Assembly: GCA_033851955.1 (NCBI GenBank)
Contig: JAWSVK010000022.1
Coordinates: 1-64,000, forward strand
Direction of reading: 5' to 3'
DNA length: 64,000 nt
DNA from: Profundibacter sp033851955
Lineage (GTDB): Bacteria; Pseudomonadota; Alphaproteobacteria; Rhodobacterales; Rhodobacteraceae
Each line of letters opens with the position of its first letter. The stretch's first letter is position 1. Both the position numbers and the translations under genes were made by a program. The notes under the pieces were generated by a model, which searched no databases, was not told the origin of the DNA, and saw only the letters and a program-made list of their open reading frames with translations. Of this stretch, positions 1-8,207 are shown piece after piece.

Positions 1-93
1 CTATGAGTGGGGCCCATTAAAATGGGGGGTTACCCGACCTTTGTTCCATGCTGGGCGTCGTGTCCGAATGACAGGCAGATTATGTGTAGACAT
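1..93 (-). pseudogene. Possible N-terminal remnant of a tyrosine-type integrase
   Basis: A 30-codon reading frame begins with ATG at 93-91, preceded by a strong ribosome binding site (GGAGGA, six bases upstream), and stops at 3-1. The peptide begins MSTHNLPVIRTRRPAWNKGR. The RPAWNKG stretch resembles what I remember of the N-terminus of a family of proteobacterial site-specific recombinases, where it is followed by a GQK-type motif and the recombinase core. Here the similarity ends after NKGR and the frame closes ten codons later. I read it as a truncated remnant with its original translation start. It could instead be a chance small ORF; family assignment rests on a short motif. Confidence 0.35.
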
Positions 94-512
94 GATTGAT
101 CCTCCGATCGGCCATGCCCTCCTACAACGACAACCAAGCGTTGACACACAGTAGTAACATAAGTTGTTTCGTCGGAGCTGTACGTTTTTAGAGACGGTTG
201 GTCTCGCAAGCGCTGCACATTCGAACGAATGTCCGCAATCGGAAAACGCACAGCAGCACGCGATGTACGATGGGGTCGATTTTGGGCTATCGGCCAAACT
301 TTGCAAAGGTCACTAACTGCGCAAAGCGGACCTCAGTGCACAGTGCAGCATTGTGAAAAATGATTTTTTTGAAACCTTCACTCCATGTTACGAGGAGGGT
401 AGCTTTGCCATTCCACACCAGCCCCTTAAACGACGCCCGTGTCGTTTTCAGCATTGCACTGCGATTTAGCCCTGCCTACGTTTGACGCATCTGCAGTCAA
501 AGGATGTGTACC
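94..512. other. Intergenic region without a supported gene
   Basis: No convincing coding region is seen here. It carries one copy of a dispersed intergenic motif around 298-329 and an AT-rich stretch near 355-370. It separates the possible integrase remnant from the methionine-synthase-like gene and presumably contains that gene's promoter, which I cannot pinpoint. Confidence 0.5.
298..329 (+). repeat. Dispersed intergenic repeat, copy 1
   Basis: The core ACTTTGCAAAGGTCACTA, followed by a second block CTGCGCA, recurs at 21206-21240 with one mismatch inside the shared part. TTTGGGC lies upstream of both copies. It resembles short intergenic repeats common in Roseobacter-group genomes. It has no coding capacity. 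Confidence 0.6.
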
Positions 513-1553
513 ATGCCCATCAAAACCACTTGCATCGGGGCCTTTCCAAAACCCGACTACGTGCCAATCAAGGATTGGTTCAAAGTTGTCCCGACAGATG
601 CCGATTACAACAGTGATGTGATCGACAATTGGTCGGATGATCCCAAACACGAACCCCTGTTTGCCCGCGCCACCCAAGAGGCGATCCAAACGCAGGTCGA
701 TTGCGGCATCGACATCCCCACCGATGGCGAACAACGGCGCGAAAACTATGTGCATTACCAGTGTCGCTATATGGAGGGGTTTGATTTTGCCAATCTTGAG
801 CGCCGCGTGTTGCGCAATGGCGCCTATGAATCCGACCTGCCTGCGGTGCGCAGCAAAATCAGCGCCGGACAATCCGTGTTGCCGCGCGACTATAAGCAAG
901 CCCAAGGCTTTACCGAGCGCCCCGTCAAAATCACCATCCCCGGACCGATGACCATCATCGGCACGGTCGCCGACTGTTTTTACAATGATGACAAGGCCTT
1001 GGCCTTTGATCTGGCCGACGCGTTGAACCGCGAGGCGTTGGCTTTGGCCGAAGCGGGCTGTGTGCATATTCAAGTGGACGAGCCGTTGTTTGCCCGCAAA
1101 CCCGACGATGCCGCGGATTTTGGCATCGAGGCGCTTGAGCGGGTGTTTCACAACATGCCCGACCACGTGATCCGCACCGCCCATATGTGTTGCGGCTATC
1201 CCAATCACATTGACGAGCCGGACTACCCAAAAGCCGACCATAACGTCTATCACGCGCTGGTCGCGGCGCTGAACGGCAAGATCGACGCCCTGTCGATTGA
1301 AGATTGCCACTGTCAGTCCGACTTGGCCCTGTTTGAGAAATTCACCAAAACCACAGCAATTGTTGGCTTTGTCGATATTGCCGTCAGCCAAATCGAACCG
1401 GTCGAGCAGATCGCCGCACGCATGCGCGAAGTCCTGACGGTACTGCCGCCTGAACGTCTGATGGCGGCGCCTGATTGCGGTCTGGGGCATCTGACGCTGG
1501 CGCAGACCCGCGTCAAATTGACCAACATGTGCAAAGCGGCTGCAATGGTTTGA
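513..1553 (+). CDS. Core MetE-like cobalamin-independent methionine synthase family protein
   Basis: 346 aa, corresponding to the C-terminal catalytic barrel of MetE without the N-terminal barrel. Zinc-ligand positions are recognisable: His and Cys in AHMCCGYP (about residue 224), Glu in SIEDCH (about 260) and Cys in APDCGLG (about 320). DEPLFARKP fits the substrate-binding loop. Full MetE transfers a methyl group from methyl-tetrahydropteroylglutamate to homocysteine; core-only members may use other methyl donors, so the substrate is uncertain. I chose ATG 513 because AAAGGA lies seven bases upstream; an ATG at 504 overlaps that site. It is followed 61 bases later by sufA and is probably a separate unit. 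Confidence 0.85.
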   Translation: MPIKTTCIGAFPKPDYVPIKDWFKVVPTDADYNSDVIDNWSDDPKHEPLFARATQEAIQTQVDCGIDIPTDGEQRRENYVHYQCRYMEGFDFANLERRVLRNGAYESDLPAVRSKISAGQSVLPRDYKQAQGFTERPVKITIPGPMTIIGTVADCFYNDDKALAFDLADALNREALALAEAGCVHIQVDEPLFARKPDDAADFGIEALERVFHNMPDHVIRTAHMCCGYPNHIDEPDYPKADHNVYHALVAALNGKIDALSIEDCHCQSDLALFEKFTKTTAIVGFVDIAVSQIEPVEQIAARMREVLTVLPPERLMAAPDCGLGHLTLAQTRVKLTNMCKAAAMV

Positions 1554-1614
1554 CGCTGATCCTTGAGATCACGCCCCGCCTGCCCTATATTAGGGAGGCA
1601 ACAGGAGACATGAC

Positions 1615-1965
1615 ATGTTCGGCATCCCCGGCAAACAGGCGGTCAGCATGACCCCCAAAGCGATCAAACAGATCTCAAACCTTATGGCCAAAGACGGCCA
1701 TCAGGGCTTGCGCATTGGCGTCAAAAAGGGCGGCTGCGCGGGGATGGAGTATACGATGGATTTCGTCACCGAGGTTGATCCGATGGACGAAGTCGTTGAG
1801 GAAGCCGGTGCCCGCGTGATGATCGCGCCGATGGCACAGATGTTCCTGTTTGGCACGGAAATTGACTATGAAACCAGCTTGTTGGAAAGCGGATTCAAGT
1901 TCAAAAACCCCAATGTTTCCGAGGCTTGCGGCTGTGGCGAGTCGATCAAATTTGCCGAGCAATAA
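1615..1965 (+). CDS. sufA: A-type iron-sulfur carrier (SufA/IscA/HesB family)
   Basis: 116 aa, the normal length for A-type carriers. Three conserved cysteines are visible: C41 in KGGCAGMEY and C105/C107 in ACGCGES, the ligands that bind an Fe-S cluster or iron for transfer to apoproteins in the cytoplasm. AGGAG lies seven bases upstream of ATG 1615. The stop codon TAA directly abuts the GTG start of the next gene, so translation is probably coupled to the TfoX-like genes. No other suf genes lie in this window; whether it acts as SufA, IscA or ErpA cannot be decided from sequence alone. Confidence 0.88.
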   Translation: MFGIPGKQAVSMTPKAIKQISNLMAKDGHQGLRIGVKKGGCAGMEYTMDFVTEVDPMDEVVEEAGARVMIAPMAQMFLFGTEIDYETSLLESGFKFKNPNVSEACGCGESIKFAEQ

Positions 1966-2331
1966 GTGGCGACTGACCCCGAATTCCTAAATCACGCGTT
2001 GGATTTGTTTTCTGACCTTGGCCCTGTGCGCAGCGGCCGGATGTTTGGCGGCACCAGCCTCTATGTCGATGACGCTATGTTCGCGGTGATCTTTGGTGAT
2101 GCGCTGTTCATGAAGGCCGATAAATCTTTGGCAGCAGAATATGCCGAGGCTGGTTCAGCCCCGTTTGAATATGAAACAAAAAAAGGTGTGCGCCTCATTC
2201 CGGGCCTTGTGTCCCTGCCCGACAGCGCCATGGATGATCCGGATGAAGCATTGTTTTGGGCGCGTAAATCGATGATCCCAGCCCAAAAAGCCGCCACCAA
2301 ACGCGCTAGTACCAAGAAACCCCCAAAATGA
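1966..2331 (+). CDS. TfoX/Sxy N-terminal domain protein (first of tandem pair)
   Basis: 121 aa starting with GTG immediately after the sufA stop. It matches the TfoX N-terminal domain: an initial helix (LNHALDLFSDLG), a GRMFGGTSLYVDD strand pair, and a lysine-containing strand around FMKADKSL, with a charged Lys/Ala/Thr-rich tail. In gammaproteobacteria TfoX/Sxy is a competence co-regulator. Stand-alone N-domain proteins in alphaproteobacteria have no established function. The next gene is a diverged copy overlapping by four bases (ATGA), which points to a local duplication and a shared transcript. Confidence 0.8.
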   Translation: MATDPEFLNHALDLFSDLGPVRSGRMFGGTSLYVDDAMFAVIFGDALFMKADKSLAAEYAEAGSAPFEYETKKGVRLIPGLVSLPDSAMDDPDEALFWARKSMIPAQKAATKRASTKKPPK

Positions 2332-2639
2332 GCCTGTCACAAGACGATATCGAATACGCCTACGAGCTGTTCGCGCCACTGGGCCAGATCACGGGGCGCA
2401 AAATGATGGGCGGCCTGTCGATCTATTGTGACGGGGTGATTTTTTCGATCCTAGACAAATCTGCGACGCTGTACCTAAAAGCCCGTGATGATTTCGCGGG
2501 TGAAATGGCGGCGGCAGGCTCAAACCAATTCGGCGCAGAAACCGGCAAAACCATGTGTTACTGGACTGTGCCTGATGCGGCCATTGATGACCCTGACTTG
2601 GTGCTTGATTGGGCCAAACGCGCCATAAGCGCCCTTTAA
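2328..2639 (+). CDS. TfoX/Sxy N-terminal domain protein (second of tandem pair)
   Basis: 103 aa, overlapping the previous gene by ATGA. It has the same plan as its neighbour: helix (DIEYAYELFAPLG), GRKMMGGLSIYCDG, then the YLKARDD strand and a closing DWAKRAI helix. Similarity between the two is clear in the GR-M-GG-S-Y core but the surrounding residues have diverged, so the duplication is not recent. It lacks the C-terminal TfoX domain. Function unknown; it probably forms part of a sufA-tfoX-tfoX transcript. Confidence 0.8.
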   Translation: MSLSQDDIEYAYELFAPLGQITGRKMMGGLSIYCDGVIFSILDKSATLYLKARDDFAGEMAAAGSNQFGAETGKTMCYWTVPDAAIDDPDLVLDWAKRAISAL

Positions 2640-2742
2640 GTCGCCATTCATCGCAGCAAGTCGTCGCAGATGACCCATCTGGCTTGCCATGCAGCGTGGT
2701 TTCGGGGCATGTCTTTGACAACCAACAAAAAGGGATGACAAC

Positions 2743-3492
2743 ATGCGCAAGAAACTGGCGGCTGGAAACTGGAAAATGAACGGAACGCTTGGCTCGATGC
2801 TCGAAATCGACGCTTTGACTGAAAAACACCCAAACCCAAGCTGCGACGTGCTGATTTGCCCGCCCGCGACCTTGGTTGCGGCGATGGCGGCGAGCATTGG
2901 CGACGGCGCGATCAAAACGGGTGGCCAAGATTGTCATGCCAACACCTCTGGCGCACATACGGGCGATATTTCGGCTGAAATGCTGGCCGATGCAGGGGCC
3001 GGCTACGTGCTGGTTGGTCACTCTGAGCGCCGCCAAGACCACGGTGAAAGCGACCAAGATGTGCGCGACAAGGCTAAGGCCGGTATGAACGCCGGACTGG
3101 TCGTCGTGGTGTGCTGTGGCGAAACAGACGATCAGCGCGTGGCGGGCGACACGCTTGAGGTGATCGCCAACCAATTGGCAGGCTCGATCCCCGACACCGT
3201 CACGGGCGACTCTCTCGTGGTTGCCTATGAGCCGATCTGGGCCATTGGCACCGGCAAAGTGCCAACGCTAGAGCAAATTGGCGAGGTACATGATGCGATC
3301 CGCAACTTGCTGGTGGAACGGTTTGGCGACGAAACAGGCCAAGCGGTGCGCTTGCTTTATGGCGGTTCGGTCAAGCCCAGCAATGCAGATGAGATTTTCG
3401 CCGTTTCCAACGTGGACGGCGCGCTGGTTGGCGGGGCGTCCCTGAAGGCGGATGACTTCAGCGGCATCATCACCGCACTTGAAAACAGCTAA
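2743..3492 (+). CDS. tpiA: Triose-phosphate isomerase
   Basis: 249 aa, the standard length of a TIM barrel. It interconverts dihydroxyacetone phosphate and glyceraldehyde 3-phosphate in the cytoplasm. Catalytic residues are visible: Lys11 in GNWKMNG, the His of GHSERR (about residue 94) and the Glu of YEPIWAIGTG (about residue 164). The phosphate-binding YGGSVKPSN and GALVGGASL segments are intact near the C-terminus. GGGATGA lies shortly upstream of ATG 2743. The gene is monocistronic and ends in a strong hairpin terminator shared with the convergent TRAP operon. Confidence 0.97.
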   Translation: MRKKLAAGNWKMNGTLGSMLEIDALTEKHPNPSCDVLICPPATLVAAMAASIGDGAIKTGGQDCHANTSGAHTGDISAEMLADAGAGYVLVGHSERRQDHGESDQDVRDKAKAGMNAGLVVVVCCGETDDQRVAGDTLEVIANQLAGSIPDTVTGDSLVVAYEPIWAIGTGKVPTLEQIGEVHDAIRNLLVERFGDETGQAVRLLYGGSVKPSNADEIFAVSNVDGALVGGASLKADDFSGIITALENS

Positions 3493-3518
3493 GCCCAAGA
3501 CATAGTTTTAGTCGATAA

Positions 3519-3555
3519 AACGGCCCCGCTATTTCGCAATAGAGGGGCCGTTTTT
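3519..3555. terminator. Bidirectional intrinsic terminator
   Basis: A GC-rich inverted repeat (AACGGCCCC...GGGGCCGTT, extended by CTATT/AATAG around a TCGC loop) is followed by a T run. It lies between the convergent tpiA and dctM genes, and the A residues at its left make it usable from either side. Confidence 0.85.
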
Positions 3556-3595
3556 GTGAATCATACCAAGGGGTTTGGCTGGATCATTAAAGCCC

Positions 3596-4990
3596 CTAGT
3601 TTGTGATTTCCTGCACACCCATGACCGCATTTGGCAACACGGTTGATATCCAAGGGATATAGGTGATCATAATCAGGAACACGAACAACACGGCCAAGAA
3701 TGGCAACGCCGCCTTTACCACCCGCATCATCGGCATCCCCGCCACGCCCGAAGTTACGAACAAGTTCAAGCCAACCGGCGGAGTGATCATGCCGATCTCC
3801 ATGTTCACCACCATGATGATGCCCAAATGGATCGGGTCGATCCCCAATTGCATGGCAATCGGAAACACCAGTGGTGCGACGATAACCAACAAGCCTGACG
3901 GCTCCATGAATTGGCCACCGACCAGCAAGATCACGTTGACGATCACCAAGAACATCACCGGCCCAAAACCCGCCGACAGCATCGCATTGGCGACCTGTTG
4001 CGGGATTTGTTCATCCGTTAACACGTGTTTTAATATCAGCGCGTTGGCGATCACAAACATCAAGGTGATGGTCAGCTTGCCCGCGTCCAGCAGGGTGCGT
4101 TGGGTGTCGCGGTGGAACATCGCTGTCAGCAGGGCTTGCGGTTTGCGCAACAGGCTGGATTTAGCCTGCCCGTCACGTGCGGCCAGTGGCCCCATGTCGC
4201 GGTAAACGAAACTGGCGATGATAAAGGCATAGATCGACGCAACTGCAGCGGCTTCGGTCGGCGTGAAAATCGCCGATGTCAGACCCGGAATGCCGTAAAT
4301 CCCGACCATGATGATGACGATCAGCATCAGCCCCCAGAACGCGTCACCAAAGGCCCGCCCGATTTCGCCCCAACCGGCCCATTCGCCCGATGGCATGTTT
4401 TTCACCCGCGCCATCACGTAGATTGCAATCATCAACATGAGGCCCGCCAAGATGCCCGGAATTACGCCCGCTAGGAACATCCGGCCGACTGAAACTTCAA
4501 CGGCGGCCGCGTAGACCACCATCACGATGGAGGGCGGGATCAGGATGCCCAAGGTGCCCGCGTTACAGATCACGCCTGCGGCGAAATCCTTGGTGTAGCC
4601 CGCTTTGGTCATCGCGGCGATCACGATTGATCCGATCGCCACCACGGTCGCCGGAGATGAGCCCGAAAGTGCGGCGAACATCATGCAAGCGAACACGCCC
4701 GCAATTGCCAGACCACCGCGAAAGTGGCCAACGCAGGCGATCGAAAACCGGATGATCCGCTCGGCCACGCCGCCGGTCGACATGAAGGATGAGGCCAAAA
4801 TAAAGAACGGGATCGCCAGCAGGGTTGCGTGGCCTTCAAAGGCGGAAAACAGGGTTTGCGCCACAGAGGCCAATGAGGAATCTGAAAAGATCAGCAAGAA
4901 CATCACCGAGCTCATGCCCAATGAAACCGCGATTGGCACACCGATCATCATCAGACCGATCACCATGGCAAATAAAAGGGCTACGGTCAT
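3596..4990 (-). CDS. dctM: TRAP transporter large permease subunit DctM
   Basis: 464 aa, almost entirely hydrophobic, with the repeated transmembrane layout of the DctM family. It forms the 12-helix channel domain of a tripartite ATP-independent periplasmic transporter, driving sodium-dependent uptake of organic acids such as C4-dicarboxylates. Characteristic stretches include GSSPATVVAIGSI and GILIPPSIVMVVY. A hydrophilic insert around residues 260-295 (RDMGPLAARDGQAK...) enlarges the protein relative to the usual 425 or so residues; inserts of this kind occur in C4-dicarboxylate DctM proteins. It overlaps dctQ by four bases and is the last gene of dctPQM. Confidence 0.95.
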   Translation of the reverse strand: MTVALLFAMVIGLMMIGVPIAVSLGMSSVMFLLIFSDSSLASVAQTLFSAFEGHATLLAIPFFILASSFMSTGGVAERIIRFSIACVGHFRGGLAIAGVFACMMFAALSGSSPATVVAIGSIVIAAMTKAGYTKDFAAGVICNAGTLGILIPPSIVMVVYAAAVEVSVGRMFLAGVIPGILAGLMLMIAIYVMARVKNMPSGEWAGWGEIGRAFGDAFWGLMLIVIIMVGIYGIPGLTSAIFTPTEAAAVASIYAFIIASFVYRDMGPLAARDGQAKSSLLRKPQALLTAMFHRDTQRTLLDAGKLTITLMFVIANALILKHVLTDEQIPQQVANAMLSAGFGPVMFLVIVNVILLVGGQFMEPSGLLVIVAPLVFPIAMQLGIDPIHLGIIMVVNMEIGMITPPVGLNLFVTSGVAGMPMMRVVKAALPFLAVLFVFLIMITYIPWISTVLPNAVMGVQEITN

Positions 4991-5661
4991 TGCTGTGACT
5001 CCTTGCGCATATCACGCATTTCTTCAATTTCGTCCTCAACCTCGTGGCTGGCGATGATGGTGTCGATGTCGCCTTTCCAGACCGAAATGGCGGCCTGAAT
5101 GAACCGAAACAGCAGCAGCGCCATTGAAATGGGCAGCACCATATAGGGCACCAAACGAGGCAGTTTTTCATAGGCATTGCCGTCGTTAAACACGCCGGCC
5201 ATCCAGTTTAAAAAAGCGGGGTGCGGAATGTCGTTGGTTTCAAACCAGCCCTGTCCGCGGAATTTATCTTGGAACCCTGTCGGGAACCAATGGCCTTCGG
5301 TGCGCGGTAAATTGGCGAAGTTGGCCCAGTAATCCCAAGCGCCTTTCAGCAGTAATAATGTAAAGATGATGCAGACCGTGACAGCAACCATTGCAAAAAT
5401 TTTGCGCAGCCCATCGGGCAGGATGTTGATCACCGCATCGACCCCCAAATGAGAGCCCTTTTTCACGGCATAGGACGCGCCCAGAAGCACCAACCAACCG
5501 AACATAAACACAGTCAGCTCTAATGCCCACAAGATATTGGAATTAAAGGCATATCTTACGACAACATTGGCGAATGTCAGCAGGGTCATCATACCTAAAA
5601 GGGCCGCGATCACGGTCTCTTCTATGCGGTCAATGATGCTTGTTTTGGGATGCGTCTGCAT
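4987..5661 (-). CDS. dctQ: TRAP transporter small permease subunit DctQ
   Basis: 224 aa when started at the ATG at 5661, which sits behind a clear GGAGGAAACCAA site; a longer in-frame start has no such signal. Four hydrophobic segments are visible, as expected of DctQ, the small membrane subunit that pairs with DctM. A periplasmic-like loop around residues 115-165 makes it longer than the usual 160-190 residues. It overlaps dctM by four bases and follows dctP after about 75 bases. Confidence 0.92.
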   Translation of the reverse strand: MQTHPKTSIIDRIEETVIAALLGMMTLLTFANVVVRYAFNSNILWALELTVFMFGWLVLLGASYAVKKGSHLGVDAVINILPDGLRKIFAMVAVTVCIIFTLLLLKGAWDYWANFANLPRTEGHWFPTGFQDKFRGQGWFETNDIPHPAFLNWMAGVFNDGNAYEKLPRLVPYMVLPISMALLLFRFIQAAISVWKGDIDTIIASHEVEDEIEEMRDMRKESQQ

Positions 5662-5736
5662 TTGGTTTCCTCCCCCGGATATTTGGTTGCGCACGGCCCT
5701 CTTGGCGGGGCCGCACGCGTGGTTTTGGTATGTGGA

Positions 5737-6738
5737 CTACATAGACTTGTTAATGGCTTGTGCCGCGTCAATTGACTCTTGGCCAACGTCGCCCACGAAC
5801 TGGTCCCAAACCGGCATCATCACATCAACCCAAGCTTGGCGCTGTGCCGCATCCAATGTGCGGATGGTGCCACCGGCCGCAATGATCGAGGCTTTGGCAG
5901 CTTCGTTCACCGCAAAGGCTTCGGCGTTACGTGTGGTTGTGACTTCGCCCAGAATGGTCAGCAATTGGTCACGCACGTCGGCGTCAAGGCTGGCCAACCA
6001 GTCAACGTTGGTCACCACAAGATAGTCGATGATACCGTGGTTGGTTTCAGTGACGCCGTCTTGGACTTCAAAGAACTTTTTGCCGAAAATGTTGGACCAT
6101 GTGTTTTCCTGACCGTCGACAACACCCTGTTGCAAACCACCATACACTTCGGAGAACGACATTTTCTGGGGCGAGCCACCGATGGCTTCCATTTGGGCAA
6201 CCAAAACGTCCGAGGATTGCACGCGGAACTTCAGACCGTTTGCGTCAGATGGCGCGATCAGCGGCTTGTTGGCGGACAGCTGTTTCAGGCCATTGTGCCA
6301 GAATGCCAAGCCTTGAAGGCCACGGTTTTGCATTGAATCAAGCAGGGCTTGACCCGGCTCGCCGGTTTGGAACGCGTCGACGGCATCCATGCTTGCAAAC
6401 ATGAAAGGCAGATCGAACAGGCGGAACTTTTTGGTGAATTTTTCGAACTTGGACAGCGAAGGTGCTGCCAGTTGAACGTCGCCCTGAAGCATGGCTTCTA
6501 GAACTTTGTTGTCATCATAAAGAGTGGAGTTTGGATAAACTTCCATACAGGCTTTGCCGTTCATTTCGGCGTTCACACGTTCGGCCAACAAAGTCGCAGC
6601 GATCCCTTTGGGGTGCTTGTCGGTGTTGGTTACGTGGGCAAATTTAATGACAACCTCGCCGGCTTCGCAGGATGCGCTGGCGGCTTGGGCTGTAAAGGAT
6701 AGGGCCACGGCTGTGGCGGCTGCTGTGATAAATTTCAT
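5737..6738 (-). CDS. dctP: TRAP transporter solute-binding protein DctP
   Basis: 333 aa with a typical Sec signal peptide (MKFITAAATAVALSF, cleavage near ASASC). The mature part follows the DctP family: FAHVTNTDKHPKG near the start, the conserved arginine in KFRVQSS that pairs with a substrate carboxylate, and GLQQGVVDGQENTW. It captures the organic acid in the periplasm and delivers it to DctQM. GGGAGGAACC lies just upstream of ATG 6738. Being the first gene of the operon and adjacent to dctBD, it is probably induced by a dicarboxylate; the exact ligand cannot be read from sequence. Confidence 0.94.
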   Translation of the reverse strand: MKFITAAATAVALSFTAQAASASCEAGEVVIKFAHVTNTDKHPKGIAATLLAERVNAEMNGKACMEVYPNSTLYDDNKVLEAMLQGDVQLAAPSLSKFEKFTKKFRLFDLPFMFASMDAVDAFQTGEPGQALLDSMQNRGLQGLAFWHNGLKQLSANKPLIAPSDANGLKFRVQSSDVLVAQMEAIGGSPQKMSFSEVYGGLQQGVVDGQENTWSNIFGKKFFEVQDGVTETNHGIIDYLVVTNVDWLASLDADVRDQLLTILGEVTTTRNAEAFAVNEAAKASIIAAGGTIRTLDAAQRQAWVDVMMPVWDQFVGDVGQESIDAAQAINKSM

Positions 6739-6949
6739 TTTGGTTCCTCCCGGATATTGAAATTATGTATTCATGTGTGCCCGAACATAGGCACCCACAG
6801 CGATCAGACCCCAGCCAGCCGTGCCGCTCAATGAAAACTTTCAAGGCGCTGCGGCACCCGCATTTTTCTTTCTTACCATAAGGTTAACCCACGAGTTGTA
6901 AGCGGGGCAGGAAACTGGTGGCGGATTTTCACACAATCAAAAGGCGTCG

Positions 6950-6969
6950 CTGTGCGGTTTTCCGCACAG
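6950..6969. terminator. Perfect hairpin after dctD
   Basis: CTGTGCGG and CCGCACAG form an eight-base-pair perfect inverted repeat around TTTT, three bases beyond the dctD stop. It has no clear U tract in the dctD direction, so it may be a weak terminator or an RNA-stabilising hairpin; its symmetry would also fit an operator upstream of dctP. Confidence 0.45.
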
Positions 6970-6971
6970 AT

Positions 6972-8207
6972 CTAGCGAAAGCCCTCTGGCCGAATCTCGT
7001 ATTTGGCCAGCTTGTCGTAAAAAGTTTTGCGCGGCAGTTTTAACCCGCGCGCCGCCTCTGAGGCATTGCCGTTGTGGCGGCGCAATGCCTCTGACAACAA
7101 GGTTCGTTCAACCTGCGCCAATTGCTCACTCAGGCCCAATTCAGCCTCTTCTTCGCCCTCGCCCAGCTCTGAGACAAATCCCATAGCAAACCGCATGGCT
7201 GTGTTCATCAGGGCCCGCGCATTGCCCGGCCAATCCTGCGCCATTAGGCGTGAAATCAGAGCTGGTGTTATCTCTGGCGGAGTCAGGGCTGCTTGTTCGC
7301 AAGCAATCGCTACGTAATGGCGAAACAGCACCGGAATGTCTTCGGGGCGATCCCGCAAGCTGGGGATACGCACCCCTGTGACGGCCAGTTTGTAATATAG
7401 GTCGTGGTTGAACGCGCCTTGGGCAACCTCTTGGGGTAAATCGCGGTAACTGCCCGCCAGCACGCGGGTTCCACAACCTTTTTCAAGGCATTCAAGCAAG
7501 GCAAATTGCACAGAAGGCGAAAGGGCGGCCACCTCGTCCAAGAACAAACTCCCGCCGTCAGCCGCGCTCAAGGCTTCGGCCAAAGTTTCGGAGGTAAGCG
7601 AGGCAGCGGCGGTTTTCACAAATGGCCCATTTGAGAGCTGGGATAACAAATGGATGACTTCGGCGACTTTGGAAGTGCCGGTGCCAGGCGCGCCGTTGAT
7701 CAGCACTTCGGCCCCAGTGCGTGCCACCGCCCGCACATTCAGGCGCAGCTCGACCGAGGGGCTTGAGGCGCCAAACAGCATTCGTGCGGCGGCATCCCCG
7801 GTTTCCAATTGCTGTTTTAGCGCGCGGTTCTCTAACACCAGCGCGCGGGTTTTTTGCGCCCGTTCGACCACCGCCAGCAATTCTTTTGGCGCACAGGGTT
7901 TTTCCAAAAAATCAAACGCGCCAGCGCTGATGCCTTTCACGGCCATCGGGATGTCCCCCTCGCCAGTCAGCAAGATCACCGGCAGATCACAGTCCACGCC
8001 GCGCACATAATCCAACAGGGCAAACCCGTCCTTGCCCGGCATCCGAATGTCGCTGACCACCACGCCGTCAAATCCGGGATTGATGTGGTCTTTGGCCTCG
8101 ATATAGCTGCCAGCAAGGATCGGCGTCATATCCGCCAATTCCAACGTTTGCCCTAGGGCCTCGCGCACTGAGGCGTCGTCATCAACCAATAAAACTCGCA
8201 TTGTCAT
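6972..8207 (-). CDS. dctD: DctD-type response regulator lacking GAFTGA
   Basis: 411 aa: receiver domain (acidic D9-D11, phosphoacceptor D53 in VSDIRMP, T81, K103), an AAA+ region about 145-345, and a C-terminal Fis-type helix-turn-helix (NASEAARGLKLPRKTFYDKL). The AAA+ part is odd. The Walker A reads GAPGTGTSK rather than GESGTGKE, Walker B (SLFLDEV) is present, and the GAFTGA loop that contacts sigma-54 is absent from the expected place near residues 205-215. Such proteins (compare Rhodobacter capsulatus NtrC) can activate sigma-70 promoters. It overlaps dctB by four bases; AAGGAGG precedes the start. Target is presumably dctPQM. Confidence 0.9.
   Translation of the reverse strand: MTMRVLLVDDDASVREALGQTLELADMTPILAGSYIEAKDHINPGFDGVVVSDIRMPGKDGFALLDYVRGVDCDLPVILLTGEGDIPMAVKGISAGAFDFLEKPCAPKELLAVVERAQKTRALVLENRALKQQLETGDAAARMLFGASSPSVELRLNVRAVARTGAEVLINGAPGTGTSKVAEVIHLLSQLSNGPFVKTAAASLTSETLAEALSAADGGSLFLDEVAALSPSVQFALLECLEKGCGTRVLAGSYRDLPQEVAQGAFNHDLYYKLAVTGVRIPSLRDRPEDIPVLFRHYVAIACEQAALTPPEITPALISRLMAQDWPGNARALMNTAMRFAMGFVSELGEGEEEAELGLSEQLAQVERTLLSEALRRHNGNASEAARGLKLPRKTFYDKLAKYEIRPEGFR

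Noticed and set aside
426..1490. 354-residue open frame on the minus strand
   Set aside because: It is antisense to the core-MetE-like gene, which has clear zinc-site motifs and a ribosome binding site; the minus-strand protein has no recognisable domain.
6739..6971. Possible sigma-54 promoter (CGGCAC...GGCTGG) upstream of dctP
   Set aside because: The spacing between the GG and GC elements is one base off and the -12 box is poor.
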